Source: Collinsella aerofaciens
Lineage (GTDB): Bacteria > Actinomycetota > Coriobacteriia > Coriobacteriales > Coriobacteriaceae
Length of the DNA: 50,763 nucleotides
Assembly (NCBI GenBank): GCA_905213325.1
Contig: CAJMHW010000013.1
Span: forward strand, 1-50,763
Direction of reading: 5' to 3'
Position numbers and translations under genes: made by a program. Every line of letters begins with the position of its first letter. The stretch's first letter is position 1. The notes under the pieces were generated by a model, which worked only from the letters and a program-made list of their open reading frames with translations, ran no database searches and was not told where the DNA came from. This document shows, in pieces, positions 17,301-26,246 of this stretch.

Positions 17301-18140
17301 TTACGCCTCGGACTTCTTGGCGTAGATAAACCAGTAGCCGAGCGCGACCAGAACCGCGCCGCCCACGATGTTGCCCAGCGTGGCAGCGGACAGGTTAAAC
17401 GCAATGCCCGCAGCGTTGAGCGCATCGGCGCCGGCGACCTTGGCGCCATAGCCGCACGCGTGCATCACGGCACCCATGGGCAAAAAGTACATGTTGGCAA
17501 CGCAGTGCTCAAAACCGCAGGCCACAAAGGCGGCGATGGGCAGCAAAATGCCCACAACCTTATCGACCACGGTCTTGCCAGCGGTACCGATCCACACGGC
17601 CAGGCACACAAAGATGTTGCACAGGATGCCGCGGAAGAAGATCGTCACCCAGTCGACCGTCACCTTGCCAGCGGCGACGCTCACCATGGAATTGGCGACC
17701 GCCTCGCCGTTGAGCTTGTAAATGCCGGCCATGTACACCAAAAAGACGATGAACAGGGCACCGACAAAGTTACCAAGCCACACGACGACCCAAGCCTTGA
17801 GCATCTGGACCAGGGTGATCTTTTTGCTCTTGAGCGCGCAGACCATAAGTGAATTACCGGTGAACAGCTCGGCGCCGCACACCAGCACGAGCACCAGGCC
17901 CAGGCAAAAGCACAGGCCGCCCACGACACGCTGGGCGCCCCAGCCCAGCGTGCTATCGCTCAAGAACACGGTAAAGAACAGACCGCCGAAGGCGATGAAC
18001 GCGCCGGCGAACATTGCCAACAGAAAGGCCTTTGCGACCGGCAGGTTGGCCTTGGTCACGCCGGCGGCCTCGGTCTTGGCCTCGATCGCGGCGGGCGCCA
18101 GGCAATCGGGAGCGGGATATTCTGCCTTGGAATCTGCCAT
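17301..18140 (-). CDS. focA: FocA-type formate/nitrite channel
   Basis: About 279 residues with six hydrophobic segments after a cytosolic N-terminus, fitting the FNT family of pentameric channels. Typical segments are FLLAMFAGAFIAFGGLFF, AELFTGNSLMVCAL (TM2/3 region), VVVWLGNFVGALF and GFEHCVANMYFLPMG (family GFEHSIANMF signature). It would import or export formate for the formate hydrogenlyase encoded directly upstream, as focB does in the E. coli hyf operon. The ATG at 18140 (MADSKAEYPAPDC) is chosen over the longer frame beginning at 18173, which would nearly abut hycI. It is the last gene of the operon. Confidence 0.9.
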   Translation of the reverse strand: MADSKAEYPAPDCLAPAAIEAKTEAAGVTKANLPVAKAFLLAMFAGAFIAFGGLFFTVFLSDSTLGWGAQRVVGGLCFCLGLVLVLVCGAELFTGNSLMVCALKSKKITLVQMLKAWVVVWLGNFVGALFIVFLVYMAGIYKLNGEAVANSMVSVAAGKVTVDWVTIFFRGILCNIFVCLAVWIGTAGKTVVDKVVGILLPIAAFVACGFEHCVANMYFLPMGAVMHACGYGAKVAGADALNAAGIAFNLSAATLGNIVGGAVLVALGYWFIYAKKSEA

Positions 18141-18179
18141 GTCAATCACTTCTTTCCTAATCAGCAGGGACAAGCGCTC

Positions 18180-18683
18180 CTATTGCTCTTGCCCCAAGCG
18201 GACAAAGTGGGAAAAGTCGTTGGCGGCCACGGCGTCGTACACGGCGTCGACGGCGTCAAAGACTTCCGGGGACATGGGGTTGTAGAACTCCGTGTCGCCC
18301 GGCTGAATCCCTATGAAGACGATATCTTCGCACGATTGCTCGATTTCCTCGATCAGAATCGACAAAGGGAGCGAATGCGTGGTGAACATCGACTTGCGGG
18401 CCACGTCACGTTTGTCGAGCAAGCGGATGGACCCGACGGGCAGTGCCATGTCGGCGGCATCGACCAAAACCAAACGCGGCGGACGCTCACGCTTAACCTC
18501 GATGATGTCGTCCTCGGGCGTTTGCCCGCCGTCGATGGTGTACCAACCGGCGATGGGCGCGTCCTCCATCTTTTTGGAGAGCACGGGGCCGGCGGCATCG
18601 TCGGCACGCAGCACGCTTCCCGCCGTGAGCACGATACCCGCAAACGGGGCGCCGTTCACACGTCCATCCACAACGCGACCCAT
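18180..18683 (-). CDS. hycI: HycI-like hydrogenase maturation protease
   Basis: 167 residues of peptidase family M52. It cleaves the C-terminal peptide of the [NiFe] large subunit after nickel insertion. Visible blocks are IVLTAGSVLRADDAAGP (family GxGNxLxxDDGxG, with Asp metal ligands), LVLVDAADMALPVGSIRLL and a C-terminal IGIQPGDTEFYNPMSPEV that is close to the E. coli HycI pattern. Its substrate would be the protein encoded at 20768-22540, which has a C-terminal extension after DPCYSCTDR. The start overlaps the stop of the HycH-like gene by 1 nt. Confidence 0.88.
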   Translation of the reverse strand: MGRVVDGRVNGAPFAGIVLTAGSVLRADDAAGPVLSKKMEDAPIAGWYTIDGGQTPEDDIIEVKRERPPRLVLVDAADMALPVGSIRLLDKRDVARKSMFTTHSLPLSILIEEIEQSCEDIVFIGIQPGDTEFYNPMSPEVFDAVDAVYDAVAANDFSHFVRLGQEQ

Positions 18684-19264
18684 TACTGCAACCTTCCCGT
18701 CAGATACATGCCCGACACATCGCGCACGCGCTCCACCAAATCGCGGAACTTCATTAAGAACGCGACCTGCTGGGCATGCAGGCCAAAGTCGTCGTCGAAC
18801 ACCGAGATGCCGGCCTTAGCCGACCCACGAAAACCGCGTTCGTCGAGCAGCGCATCGCAGGCCTCGAGCAGCGACGGCACCGCCGCCTTGTCGAGCTGGC
18901 ACTCGCCAAAGGAGCGGATGGCCTCGAACTTGGTCTTGGCCTCCCCCTCCGGCAGCGCGTCGACGAGCGAATAGAAGACATCCACCGGCACCGACAGGCG
19001 CGGCTCAAAGCAGTCGAGCACGCCAGTGTGGTGGCCCACGGCGAGCGTGTAGTACAGCACGTCGCAGGCCTCCTGGGGAACGTCTTCCTCGGTCTCCACA
19101 AACTTACGCGTGAGCTCGTAGAAGACCACCTGGTCGGGCGCATGGCCCAGGCAGGGGTCGGCGACGCCCTCGGCGGCCTCGTCGCTTGCGCGCGAGGCAT
19201 CGCCAAAGGAGCCGCCGAGCATGCCGGGGCCCGCAAAGTAACCAGAGCGGTCCGTGAGCTCCAT
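18683..19264 (-). CDS. hycH: HycH/HyfJ-family formate hydrogenlyase maturation protein
   Basis: 193 residues. Its place directly after the hydrogenase small subunit matches hyfJ in the E. coli hyf operon and hycH in hyc. The sequence resembles the HycH family (VVFYELTRKFVETEEDVPQ, DVLYYTLAVGHHTGVLDCF, the C-terminal GISVFDDDFGLHAQQVAFL). HycH is needed for maturation of hydrogenase 3 large subunit, but its mechanism is not established. There are no transmembrane segments. It abuts the small subunit gene (19265) and overlaps hycI by one base. The family call rests on position and recalled motifs. Confidence 0.78.
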   Translation of the reverse strand: MELTDRSGYFAGPGMLGGSFGDASRASDEAAEGVADPCLGHAPDQVVFYELTRKFVETEEDVPQEACDVLYYTLAVGHHTGVLDCFEPRLSVPVDVFYSLVDALPEGEAKTKFEAIRSFGECQLDKAAVPSLLEACDALLDERGFRGSAKAGISVFDDDFGLHAQQVAFLMKFRDLVERVRDVSGMYLTGRLQ

Positions 19265-20047
19265 CTAGCGACCTCCGGCCAGCACCAGATCCTGCAGCGC
19301 CGAGTACACCTCGACGCGGCGCGGATCGTCCTGCTTGTCGATGAGCAGCGCCATGGCACCGCGGATATCGCCCTTGGGCGCGCCCTCGAGCGTATCCATA
19401 AACTCATTGGCCAGGTCGCGGCCGTAACGGTAGCCGCTCATGGCGCGAGCTTCGCGCTCGATGGCAACGCGCAGCTTGTACGGCACGCCGGGGTGCAGGA
19501 TATCGGCCTGCTCGCCGGCGGCCTCCACCGTGGTCTCGGCATGGAGCTTTTGGTCCAGCAGACCGAGCGCCATGGCAAAGCCGTAGACGGTCTGCGCGGG
19601 GCTGGGCGGGCAGCCGGGGATGTAGACATCGACCGGCAGAATCTTATCCGTGCCGCCCCAGACGCAGTAGTTGTCGTAGAAGATACCGCCGGTGCAGCCG
19701 CACGCGCCATAGGACACCACGATCTTGGGATCGGGTGCGGCCTCAAAGGCGCGCAGGGCCGGCATGCGCATGGCACGCGTCACGGCGCCGGTGTACAGCA
19801 GCACATCGGCGTGACGGGGCGAGGGCACGACCTTGATGCCAAAGCGCTCGACGTCAAAGACGGGCGTGATGGAACCAAAGATCTCGATCTCGCAGCCGTT
19901 GCAGCCGCCGCAGTCGACACGGTAGACGTACACCGAGCGCTTGATCTTCTTAAGAAGGGTCGCCTTGGCCTTCTCGATGCTCTCGTCGAGCTCGATCTTG
20001 GTCGGGCGGTACTGAAGCCGCTCGGGCAAAAGCGTGGGTTCGGCCAT
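19265..20047 (-). CDS. hyfI: Group 4 [NiFe] hydrogenase small subunit (HyfI/HycG, NuoB-like)
   Basis: 260 residues. It carries the proximal 4Fe-4S cluster that links the NiFe site to the ferredoxin-like subunit. The Cys ligands are in DCGGCNGCEIEIFG, YGACGCTGG and IPGCPPSPAQT. An N-terminal stretch of about 37 residues precedes the conserved fold, and the protein continues about 110 residues past the last cluster motif, with a charged C-terminal region. It lies 2 bases after hyfH and abuts hycH, with operon order as in E. coli hyf. Confidence 0.92.
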   Translation of the reverse strand: MAEPTLLPERLQYRPTKIELDESIEKAKATLLKKIKRSVYVYRVDCGGCNGCEIEIFGSITPVFDVERFGIKVVPSPRHADVLLYTGAVTRAMRMPALRAFEAAPDPKIVVSYGACGCTGGIFYDNYCVWGGTDKILPVDVYIPGCPPSPAQTVYGFAMALGLLDQKLHAETTVEAAGEQADILHPGVPYKLRVAIEREARAMSGYRYGRDLANEFMDTLEGAPKGDIRGAMALLIDKQDDPRRVEVYSALQDLVLAGGR

Positions 20048-20049
20048 GG

Positions 20050-20766
20050 TTACTCCTCCTTCGTATCAAAATCCATGATGATGCCTTCGACCGGTGCAGG
20101 ACCGGCGGGAATCTCGGGCGCATCGGGGTTGAGCTCGCGGTCGACATACTCCGGGTTCACGCCGTGGCCGCCCAAATACTCCATGCCGGGGCCCTGGGGC
20201 TCACCGGACGCAAGCGTCTCGTTGGCAGCCATGCCGCGCGCGTTGCCGGTCTTTACGGCCGAGGCGGCGCGCAGGGCGTCGAGCTCGCGCTTGCACTCCT
20301 GGCACATACCGACGGTACGGGCAGCCTGCTCGGCCTCCATGCCGCCGGCCTTTTGCAGCAGGCGCTTGGCATAGTCGATCTCCTTGTGCGGGGCAAACGG
20401 CTTGCCGCAGCGCGAGCAGTGCTCGAGCGTATAGACGCTCTTGCTGGTGAGGTCGTCCTTACTCATGACGGCCAGCTCAAACTCCTCGGTGAGCTTGATG
20501 GCCTCCATGGGGCAGGCTTCCTCGCAGCGGCCGCAAAAGATGCAGCGGCCGTAGTCGATCGACCAGGTGATGGTATCGGCCGCAAGGTCGGTGTCCATGC
20601 GAATGGCATCGGCCGGGCACGCCACGCCGCAGGCACCGCAGGCGATGCAAAGCTCGGCATTGTGCTCGGGCTTGCCGCGCATGTCCTTGTTGGTGGGGAA
20701 CGGCGCAAACGGGTACTTGACCGTCGCGTCGCCGGCCTTGGCGTTGACCTTCCAAAGCTTCAGCAT
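20050..20766 (-). CDS. hyfH: 4Fe-4S ferredoxin-like subunit (HyfH/HycF, NuoI-like)
   Basis: About 238 residues. Two 4Fe-4S motifs (CIACGACGVACPADAIRM and CIFCGRCEEACPMEAI) pass electrons from the HycB-type carriers to the small subunit. A further pair of CxxC motifs (HCSRCGKPF and MCQECKREL) follows, as in HycF/HyfH, and may bind a metal. The C-terminal ~60 residues are variable and acidic/Pro-rich. The ATG at 20766 (MLKLWKVNAKAG) has GGAGG nine bases upstream, inside the end of hyfG; the longer frame is a shadow of hyfG. Confidence 0.92.
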   Translation of the reverse strand: MLKLWKVNAKAGDATVKYPFAPFPTNKDMRGKPEHNAELCIACGACGVACPADAIRMDTDLAADTITWSIDYGRCIFCGRCEEACPMEAIKLTEEFELAVMSKDDLTSKSVYTLEHCSRCGKPFAPHKEIDYAKRLLQKAGGMEAEQAARTVGMCQECKRELDALRAASAVKTGNARGMAANETLASGEPQGPGMEYLGGHGVNPEYVDRELNPDAPEIPAGPAPVEGIIMDFDTKEE

Positions 20767-20767
20767 A

Positions 20768-22540
20768 TTAGAGCGCCTCCTCATCGAGCGGAGCGGCCAT
20801 GGTGCCCTCGCCCGCAAGCGGCGACTTGTCGCGCCAGACGTTCTCGAACTGCTCCTTGTCGAGCACGTGGTCGCGCTTGGCGGCGACATCGGTCACCGTC
20901 ACGCGGTCGGTGCAGGAGTAGCACGGATCGAGCGAGCCGACGATCAGCGCAGCGTCGCCCACGGTGTTGCCGCGGAACATGTAGCGCAGGACCGGCCAGT
21001 TGCTGTACGTGGCAGCCTTGGCGCGCCAGCGGTAGCACTTCTGGTTGTTGCCGAGCATGGCCCAGTGCACGTCCTCGCCGCGCGGCGCCTCGGTGGCGCC
21101 GATGGCGTACTTGTGCGGGGTGTACTCCCAATCCGTGGTGAGGATGGGGCCCGACGGGCAGTTCTCGAGCATGGTCTCGATCATGTCGATCGAATCGTAG
21201 ACCTCCTGGATGCGGACGGCGGTACGGCCGAAGGCATCGCAGGTGTCGGCCGTGGCGGCGTGCATCTTCATGACGTCCGGATCGAGGTAACCGTCGAAGG
21301 GATGGTCGAAGCGCACGTCGCGGGCATAGCCCGAACCACGCATGAGCGGGCCGACCGGCGAAAAGTCGCGGGCGATCTTACGATCGAGAATGCCGATGCC
21401 GCTCGTGCGCTCAATAAAGTTGGGCGTGGAGAGCAAAACGTCGACGAGCTCCTGGACCTCGGAGCGCAGCTGGTGGATGGTCGTGAGCGTGGAGAGCTTC
21501 TGCTCGGCCAAGATGTCGCGACGCACGCCACCGATCACATTGAGGCCATAGGTCTTGCGGTGACCGCTGAGTTTCTCGGCCAGGTCCATGGACTTCTCGC
21601 GAACGCGGAAGAACTGCTGGAAGCCGGAATCGAAGCCGGTGTAGTGCGATGCGAGGCCAATGTTGAGCAGGTGCGAGTGCAGGCGCTCGACCTCGAGCAT
21701 GATGGCGCGGATGTACTGCGCGCGCGGCGGGACGTGAATGCCCTGGGCGCGCTCGACAGCCTCGGCGTAGGCCACCGAGTGGGCGCAGCCGCAAATACCG
21801 CAGATACGGTCGGCAAGGAACGTCACGGCGTCATAGTTCAGGCGCGTCTCGGCGACCTTCTCCATACCGCGATGCACGTAGAACAGGCGGTAGTCGGCGT
21901 CGACGATCGTCTCGCCCTCCACGAACAGGCGGAAGTGGCCGGGCTCGTCGGAGGTGATGTGCAGCGGTCCCATGGGGACGAGCGTGGTCTCCTTGCCCTT
22001 GGTGTCGGCCAGGAATTCGTAGTTTTCCATGTCGCTCGCGGGGGCGGGGCGGAAACGGTAATCCATCGAATCCTTGCGCAACGGGTACAGCCCGCTGGGC
22101 CAATCGTCGGGAAGCACCAGGCGACGGCGGTCGGGCAGACCCTCGGGAATCAGGCCGAACATATCGCGCAGCTCGCGCTCGCCCCACACGCAGGCGGGGA
22201 CAAACGGGGTCACGCTCGGGAACGTCATCTTGGCGGGGTCGACCTCGGCACGGACGGTCACCCAGCCGGGGTCCTCGCCCTCCATGGAGATGACGTAGTA
22301 CACGGCGTAACGGCCGCATAGGCTGCGCTCGTCGTTGCCGACAATCACGGGAATCCAGCCGTAGCGCTCGTAATACAGGTAGTGGACGGCCTCGGGCAGC
22401 TTGTCCTGCTTGACGGTGATCGTCAGCTGGTCCTCGCACTGCCACTCGACCTTCTCGATGCAGCCCGGAACGGCGCGGCGCAGGGCCTCGACATGGCTCT
22501 CGCAGCGGCGGGCATACACCTTGTTCTCAGTTTCAATCAT
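20768..22540 (-). CDS. hyfG: Group 4 [NiFe] hydrogenase large subunit (HyfG/HycE type, fused NuoC- and NuoD-like domains)
   Basis: 590 residues. Residues 1-170 are the NuoC-like 30-kDa domain; the rest is the NiFe catalytic domain. The nickel ligands are in RICGICGCAHS and DPCYSCTDR. It catalyses proton reduction to H2 with electrons from formate. The protein extends about 44 residues past DPCYSCTDR, the peptide that HycI-type proteases remove, and a hycI gene is in the same operon. The start at 22540 is 3 bases from the hyfF stop, indicating tight coupling. Group 4 is assigned from the fused architecture and the surrounding complex-I-like genes. Confidence 0.94.
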   Translation of the reverse strand: MIETENKVYARRCESHVEALRRAVPGCIEKVEWQCEDQLTITVKQDKLPEAVHYLYYERYGWIPVIVGNDERSLCGRYAVYYVISMEGEDPGWVTVRAEVDPAKMTFPSVTPFVPACVWGERELRDMFGLIPEGLPDRRRLVLPDDWPSGLYPLRKDSMDYRFRPAPASDMENYEFLADTKGKETTLVPMGPLHITSDEPGHFRLFVEGETIVDADYRLFYVHRGMEKVAETRLNYDAVTFLADRICGICGCAHSVAYAEAVERAQGIHVPPRAQYIRAIMLEVERLHSHLLNIGLASHYTGFDSGFQQFFRVREKSMDLAEKLSGHRKTYGLNVIGGVRRDILAEQKLSTLTTIHQLRSEVQELVDVLLSTPNFIERTSGIGILDRKIARDFSPVGPLMRGSGYARDVRFDHPFDGYLDPDVMKMHAATADTCDAFGRTAVRIQEVYDSIDMIETMLENCPSGPILTTDWEYTPHKYAIGATEAPRGEDVHWAMLGNNQKCYRWRAKAATYSNWPVLRYMFRGNTVGDAALIVGSLDPCYSCTDRVTVTDVAAKRDHVLDKEQFENVWRDKSPLAGEGTMAAPLDEEAL

Positions 22541-22543
22541 TCG

Positions 22544-24103
22544 TTACTCCACCTCGCTCTGAGCGGTCTCGGTACCGAACACAGCGCGGTACATCGGCGT
22601 CGCGTGAAGTTCCTCGGTGCTCTGCTCGAGCACGATGCCGGTCGCGGTCTCCACACCGTGCACAAGAGGCAGCGGGGTGGCGATGCCAAACCACAAGATC
22701 ATGACAGCCAGGATGATTTCGGGGATAAGCATGAGCGCCGGGGCCTCATGCTTATCCATGCCCTGGGGCGCATGGCCGAATACCGACTTGAGTGCGATGC
22801 GGGTGAGCGCGGAGATGGCCACGGTAAGACCGAGGGCGACCACGACGACCAGCCACATGGGACCGGCGGTAACACCGGCGACAAAAGTCAGGAACTCGGA
22901 GATAAACATGCCAAAGGGCGGGAAGGCACCAAGACCGAGCAGTGCCAGGATGGCGAGCGCGGCAGTTGCGGGGGCAACCTCGACGACGCCCTGGATCTTG
23001 GCCAGGCTACGCGTGCCAAAGGCGTGCTGGATGTTGCCGGACACGCAAAAGGCAAGCGTCTTGGTAAAGCCGTGAAACACGCAGTGCAGCAGGGCCGCGG
23101 CGATACCCAGCGGGCCACCGATACCCAGGCACAGGGCGATAACGCCCACGTTCTCCACAGACGAGTACGCAAAGCGGCGCTTGAGGTCGTCCTGGCGAAA
23201 CATCGAAAGTGCCGCCACCAAAATGGACAGCGTGCCAACGATCAGCAGCAAAAGTTGCGGATACTCGGCGCCCACGGCCTGGATGGTAAAGCCGTAGAAG
23301 CGCATGATCACAAGCATGGCGCACTTAAGCAGCACGCCCGAGAGCAGGGCCGAGACAGGGCTCGGGGCCTGGGAGTGGGCATCGGGCAGCCAAGTGTGCA
23401 TGGGGAACAGGCCGGCCTTGGTGCCAAAGCCGATCACGATAAACGCAAAGGCGAGGCGCATGAGCGTCGGGTCGAACTGGTCGGCATACGGCAGCACGCA
23501 CGACAGGAACGCGGCCTCGTGGGCGTTGGGAATCACGTCGGCGGCGTTGGCGTAGATCAGCAGCGTACCGAACAGGCCAAAGGCCACGCCGGCAGTGCAG
23601 ACCATCGCATACTTCCAAGAAGCCTCGAGGGCCGTCTTGTTCTTGTAGATACCCACGAGGAACACGGTGGAAAGCGTGGTTGCCTCCACGGCGGCCCACG
23701 TGAGGATCATGTTGTTGGACAGGCACGCGAGCAGCATGGTGAACACAAACAGGCTAAACAGCGCAAAATACTGCTTGGTGCGCTCGGCGGGCATGGAGCC
23801 CTCCTCGATATCGGCCTTTACATAGGGCAGCGAGAACAGCCCGGTAAGAAAACCGATAAAGCCGATGAGCAGCACAAAGATGGCGCCCAGCGAATCGAGG
23901 TGGAACCACAGGCCAAGAGCGCTCGCGGTTTCGCCACTCATAAGGACGTCACCGGCCGTCATAATCGACAGCACCAGGACGGCTGCGACGGAGACCAGGT
24001 TGAGACCGGCAAACACGTTATAGGACGTGTTCTTGGGCAAAAACGCCATGACCAGCGAGAACACCAAAGGAGTCGCGAGCAGGGCGAGAATCAACGTTTC
24101 CAT
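22544..24103 (-). CDS. hyfF: Membrane antiporter-like subunit HyfF (NuoM/N-like)
   Basis: 519 residues with about 14 hydrophobic segments. It is a proton-antiporter-like (Proton_antipo_M) protein, with the conserved GFGTKAGLFPMHTWLPDAH (family K and PxHxWLPDAH), the FRQDDLKRRFAYSSVENVG segment and the AFPPFGMFISEF segment. It is the third antiporter-type subunit of the operon after hyfB and hyfD, which separates the Hyf (FHL-2) type from the smaller Hyc type. It may pump or exchange ions using the energy of formate oxidation. Confidence 0.9.
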   Translation of the reverse strand: METLILALLATPLVFSLVMAFLPKNTSYNVFAGLNLVSVAAVLVLSIMTAGDVLMSGETASALGLWFHLDSLGAIFVLLIGFIGFLTGLFSLPYVKADIEEGSMPAERTKQYFALFSLFVFTMLLACLSNNMILTWAAVEATTLSTVFLVGIYKNKTALEASWKYAMVCTAGVAFGLFGTLLIYANAADVIPNAHEAAFLSCVLPYADQFDPTLMRLAFAFIVIGFGTKAGLFPMHTWLPDAHSQAPSPVSALLSGVLLKCAMLVIMRFYGFTIQAVGAEYPQLLLLIVGTLSILVAALSMFRQDDLKRRFAYSSVENVGVIALCLGIGGPLGIAAALLHCVFHGFTKTLAFCVSGNIQHAFGTRSLAKIQGVVEVAPATAALAILALLGLGAFPPFGMFISEFLTFVAGVTAGPMWLVVVVALGLTVAISALTRIALKSVFGHAPQGMDKHEAPALMLIPEIILAVMILWFGIATPLPLVHGVETATGIVLEQSTEELHATPMYRAVFGTETAQSEVE

Positions 24104-24106
24104 GGA

Positions 24107-24760
24107 CTACCCCCTCAGCTCGGACAGGTCGCGCGCATCGAGCGAGTGGGAGTCGTCCCAAATGCGACGCACGACGATGGACATTATGATGACGGCAAAG
24201 ATGGCGTCGGTGGCGATACCGATCTCGATAATCTCGGGAGCGGTGGGGGCCAAAAGCGCGAGCGTCACGTGGCTGCCGTTTTCCATAAGGCAGTATCCAA
24301 AGATCTGCTTCATGATGTTGCGCTGCGAGATGATGCAGGTGAGGCCCACAAAGAAGTGAGCGAAGCTAATGGCGAGCGCAGGAGTTGCGACCTCGGCCGT
24401 GGGCAGGCTGATCTGCGTCACGACGGCAAAGCAGATCGCGACCTCCACGGCGATGATGCAAATGGCCCACGCGGGCTTAAGGCCGGCCTTGAGCGATGCA
24501 TCGCTCGGCTCGCCCATCTTCTTGTATGCGCGGTTGAGGATATAAGGGACCAGGACGACCTTGGTGATAAAGGCAGATCCAGCCCACATAAGCAGCTCCT
24601 GCGCACCGGTGGTGGCACCGAGCGTGGCGAGAAGCCCCACGAGCACCAGCGACTGCACCGCATACCAGTTGATGGCATGTTTGATGTTCTTGGAGACAAC
24701 CACCATGGTGGACGTGACGATCAGAAGGCCGCCAAGGATGTTGACGATCGAATAACCCAT
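24107..24760 (-). CDS. hyfE: Membrane subunit HyfE
   Basis: 217 residues with six or seven hydrophobic segments, equal in length to E. coli HyfE (216). NuoK-like traits are present in MGYSIVNILGGLLIVTSTMV and the Glu-bearing APTAPEIIEIGIATDAIFAV. It is a hydrophobic member of the membrane arm of formate hydrogenlyase 2 with no Hyc counterpart, supporting the FHL-2 assignment. It lies 3 bases from hyfF and 13 from hyfD. Confidence 0.88.
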   Translation of the reverse strand: MGYSIVNILGGLLIVTSTMVVVSKNIKHAINWYAVQSLVLVGLLATLGATTGAQELLMWAGSAFITKVVLVPYILNRAYKKMGEPSDASLKAGLKPAWAICIIAVEVAICFAVVTQISLPTAEVATPALAISFAHFFVGLTCIISQRNIMKQIFGYCLMENGSHVTLALLAPTAPEIIEIGIATDAIFAVIIMSIVVRRIWDDSHSLDARDLSELRG

Positions 24761-24773
24761 GTCGTTCTACCTC

Positions 24774-26231
24774 CTAACCGATCCAGCTGGCCGAAAGCGG
24801 GCCGCTGACGATGACCATGATGATGAGCACGATGAACACGAACGCCATCGCGCGGGGAAGCGGGGCTCCCGCAGCGACCTCTTCGCTCGGCTCACCGGGC
24901 AGGCAATAGCCCATCCACTTGAGGAACCAGGCAAAGGTGGCGACGGTCTCGGCGACCATGATGCACACGAGCACCAGGATCGCGACGTTACCGGCACCAA
25001 CAGAGAAGCCGCCGGCGATGATCTGGAACTTCGAGAAGAACGTGTTCATGGGAGGCACGCCGGCAATGGCGAGCGCCGCGACACCAAAGCCCACGCCCGA
25101 GATCGGGTACTTCTTTACGATGCCGCGAAGCTTGGGCAGCATACGCGTGCCGAGCGTAAAGGAGAACGAACCGGCGATCAGGAAGAACAGCGTCTTGGCG
25201 AAAGCGTGGTTAAAGATGTGGCACACGGCACCGTCAAAGGCCAGCTGGCTACCAAAGACCGAAAGGCCCAGACCAAAGAACACATAGGAGAGCTGGGCGA
25301 TCGTGGAGAAGGCCAGCAGACGCTTCATGTCCTTTTGCGGCAGGTACATAAGGAAGCCAAAGAGCATGGTGACCATGGCGTCGATAATGGCGACCCAGCC
25401 CACGATCTCGGGAATCTCGCCGGCAGAGACGAGCGCACGCGCGAACACGCACACGCCGACCTTGACCATCGAGGCGCCATGCAGGTAGGCCGAAACAGGC
25501 GTCGGCGCCTCCATGGCCGAAGGCAGCCACATGTACATGGGGACCTGTGCGGACTTGGCCCAGGCCGCAAACAGCACGAGCAAAAGGACGATAGCCTTGA
25601 GCTTGGCGTCGAGGCCGGCAATCGCGGTAATGGCGAAGGTGCCGGTGTGGGCAAACACGATGGCGGCGCCCAGATACAGGCCGAGCGCACCGATATGCGT
25701 GATGATCAGGGCCTTCATGCCGGCCTTCTTGGCCGTAGGCGTCATGTAGTAGCTAATGAGGCCCCAAGAGCACGCACCCGTGATCTCAAAGAACACGAGC
25801 TGGCCCAAAAGGGTCGAGCTGTACACAAGGCCGGCCATGGCGCCGATGAAGGTCGCGAGGTACGCGTAGAAGCGACGACGCGGCGCGTCGGGATGCTCAC
25901 GGTTATTCTCGCTCATATAGGGGATCGAATAGATCACGACAAGCAGGCCGATACCCACAAAGGCGGGCGCGAGCAGCGTGCTCATGCGATCGAAGGTGAA
26001 TCCCATGACGAGGGTCTGCCCAAACGAGATCAGGGGGACCTGCGTGTCGGGCATGCCGGCGCCAGCGAAATTCGCGGCGAGGGCGATGGTGCAGACCGTC
26101 GAGACGGCGGCACCCAAAACGCTGAACCACTTGGCGTACGGACGGGGGAACAGGGCGACGAGCACCGAGGCCACCATCGGGGCCGCGATAGCGACCAAGC
26201 CGAGAAGGGACAGACTGACTGCAAATGACAT
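24774..26231 (-). CDS. hyfD: Membrane antiporter-like subunit HyfD (NuoM/N-like)
   Basis: 485 residues, about 14 hydrophobic segments. Proton_antipo_M features are FAAWAKSAQVPMYMWLPSAM (family K/PxxxWLPxAM), TPVSAYLHGASMVKVGVC, PQKDMKRLLAFSTIAQLSYV and VPPMNTFFSKFQI. In E. coli, hyfD is one of the antiporter genes unique to hyf. It lies in the membrane arm and may contribute to proton or sodium translocation; transport has not been demonstrated for this protein. Confidence 0.9.
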   Translation of the reverse strand: MSFAVSLSLLGLVAIAAPMVASVLVALFPRPYAKWFSVLGAAVSTVCTIALAANFAGAGMPDTQVPLISFGQTLVMGFTFDRMSTLLAPAFVGIGLLVVIYSIPYMSENNREHPDAPRRRFYAYLATFIGAMAGLVYSSTLLGQLVFFEITGACSWGLISYYMTPTAKKAGMKALIITHIGALGLYLGAAIVFAHTGTFAITAIAGLDAKLKAIVLLLVLFAAWAKSAQVPMYMWLPSAMEAPTPVSAYLHGASMVKVGVCVFARALVSAGEIPEIVGWVAIIDAMVTMLFGFLMYLPQKDMKRLLAFSTIAQLSYVFFGLGLSVFGSQLAFDGAVCHIFNHAFAKTLFFLIAGSFSFTLGTRMLPKLRGIVKKYPISGVGFGVAALAIAGVPPMNTFFSKFQIIAGGFSVGAGNVAILVLVCIMVAETVATFAWFLKWMGYCLPGEPSEEVAAGAPLPRAMAFVFIVLIIMVIVSGPLSASWIG

Positions 26232-26246
26232 TGTTTCTCCCTTCTC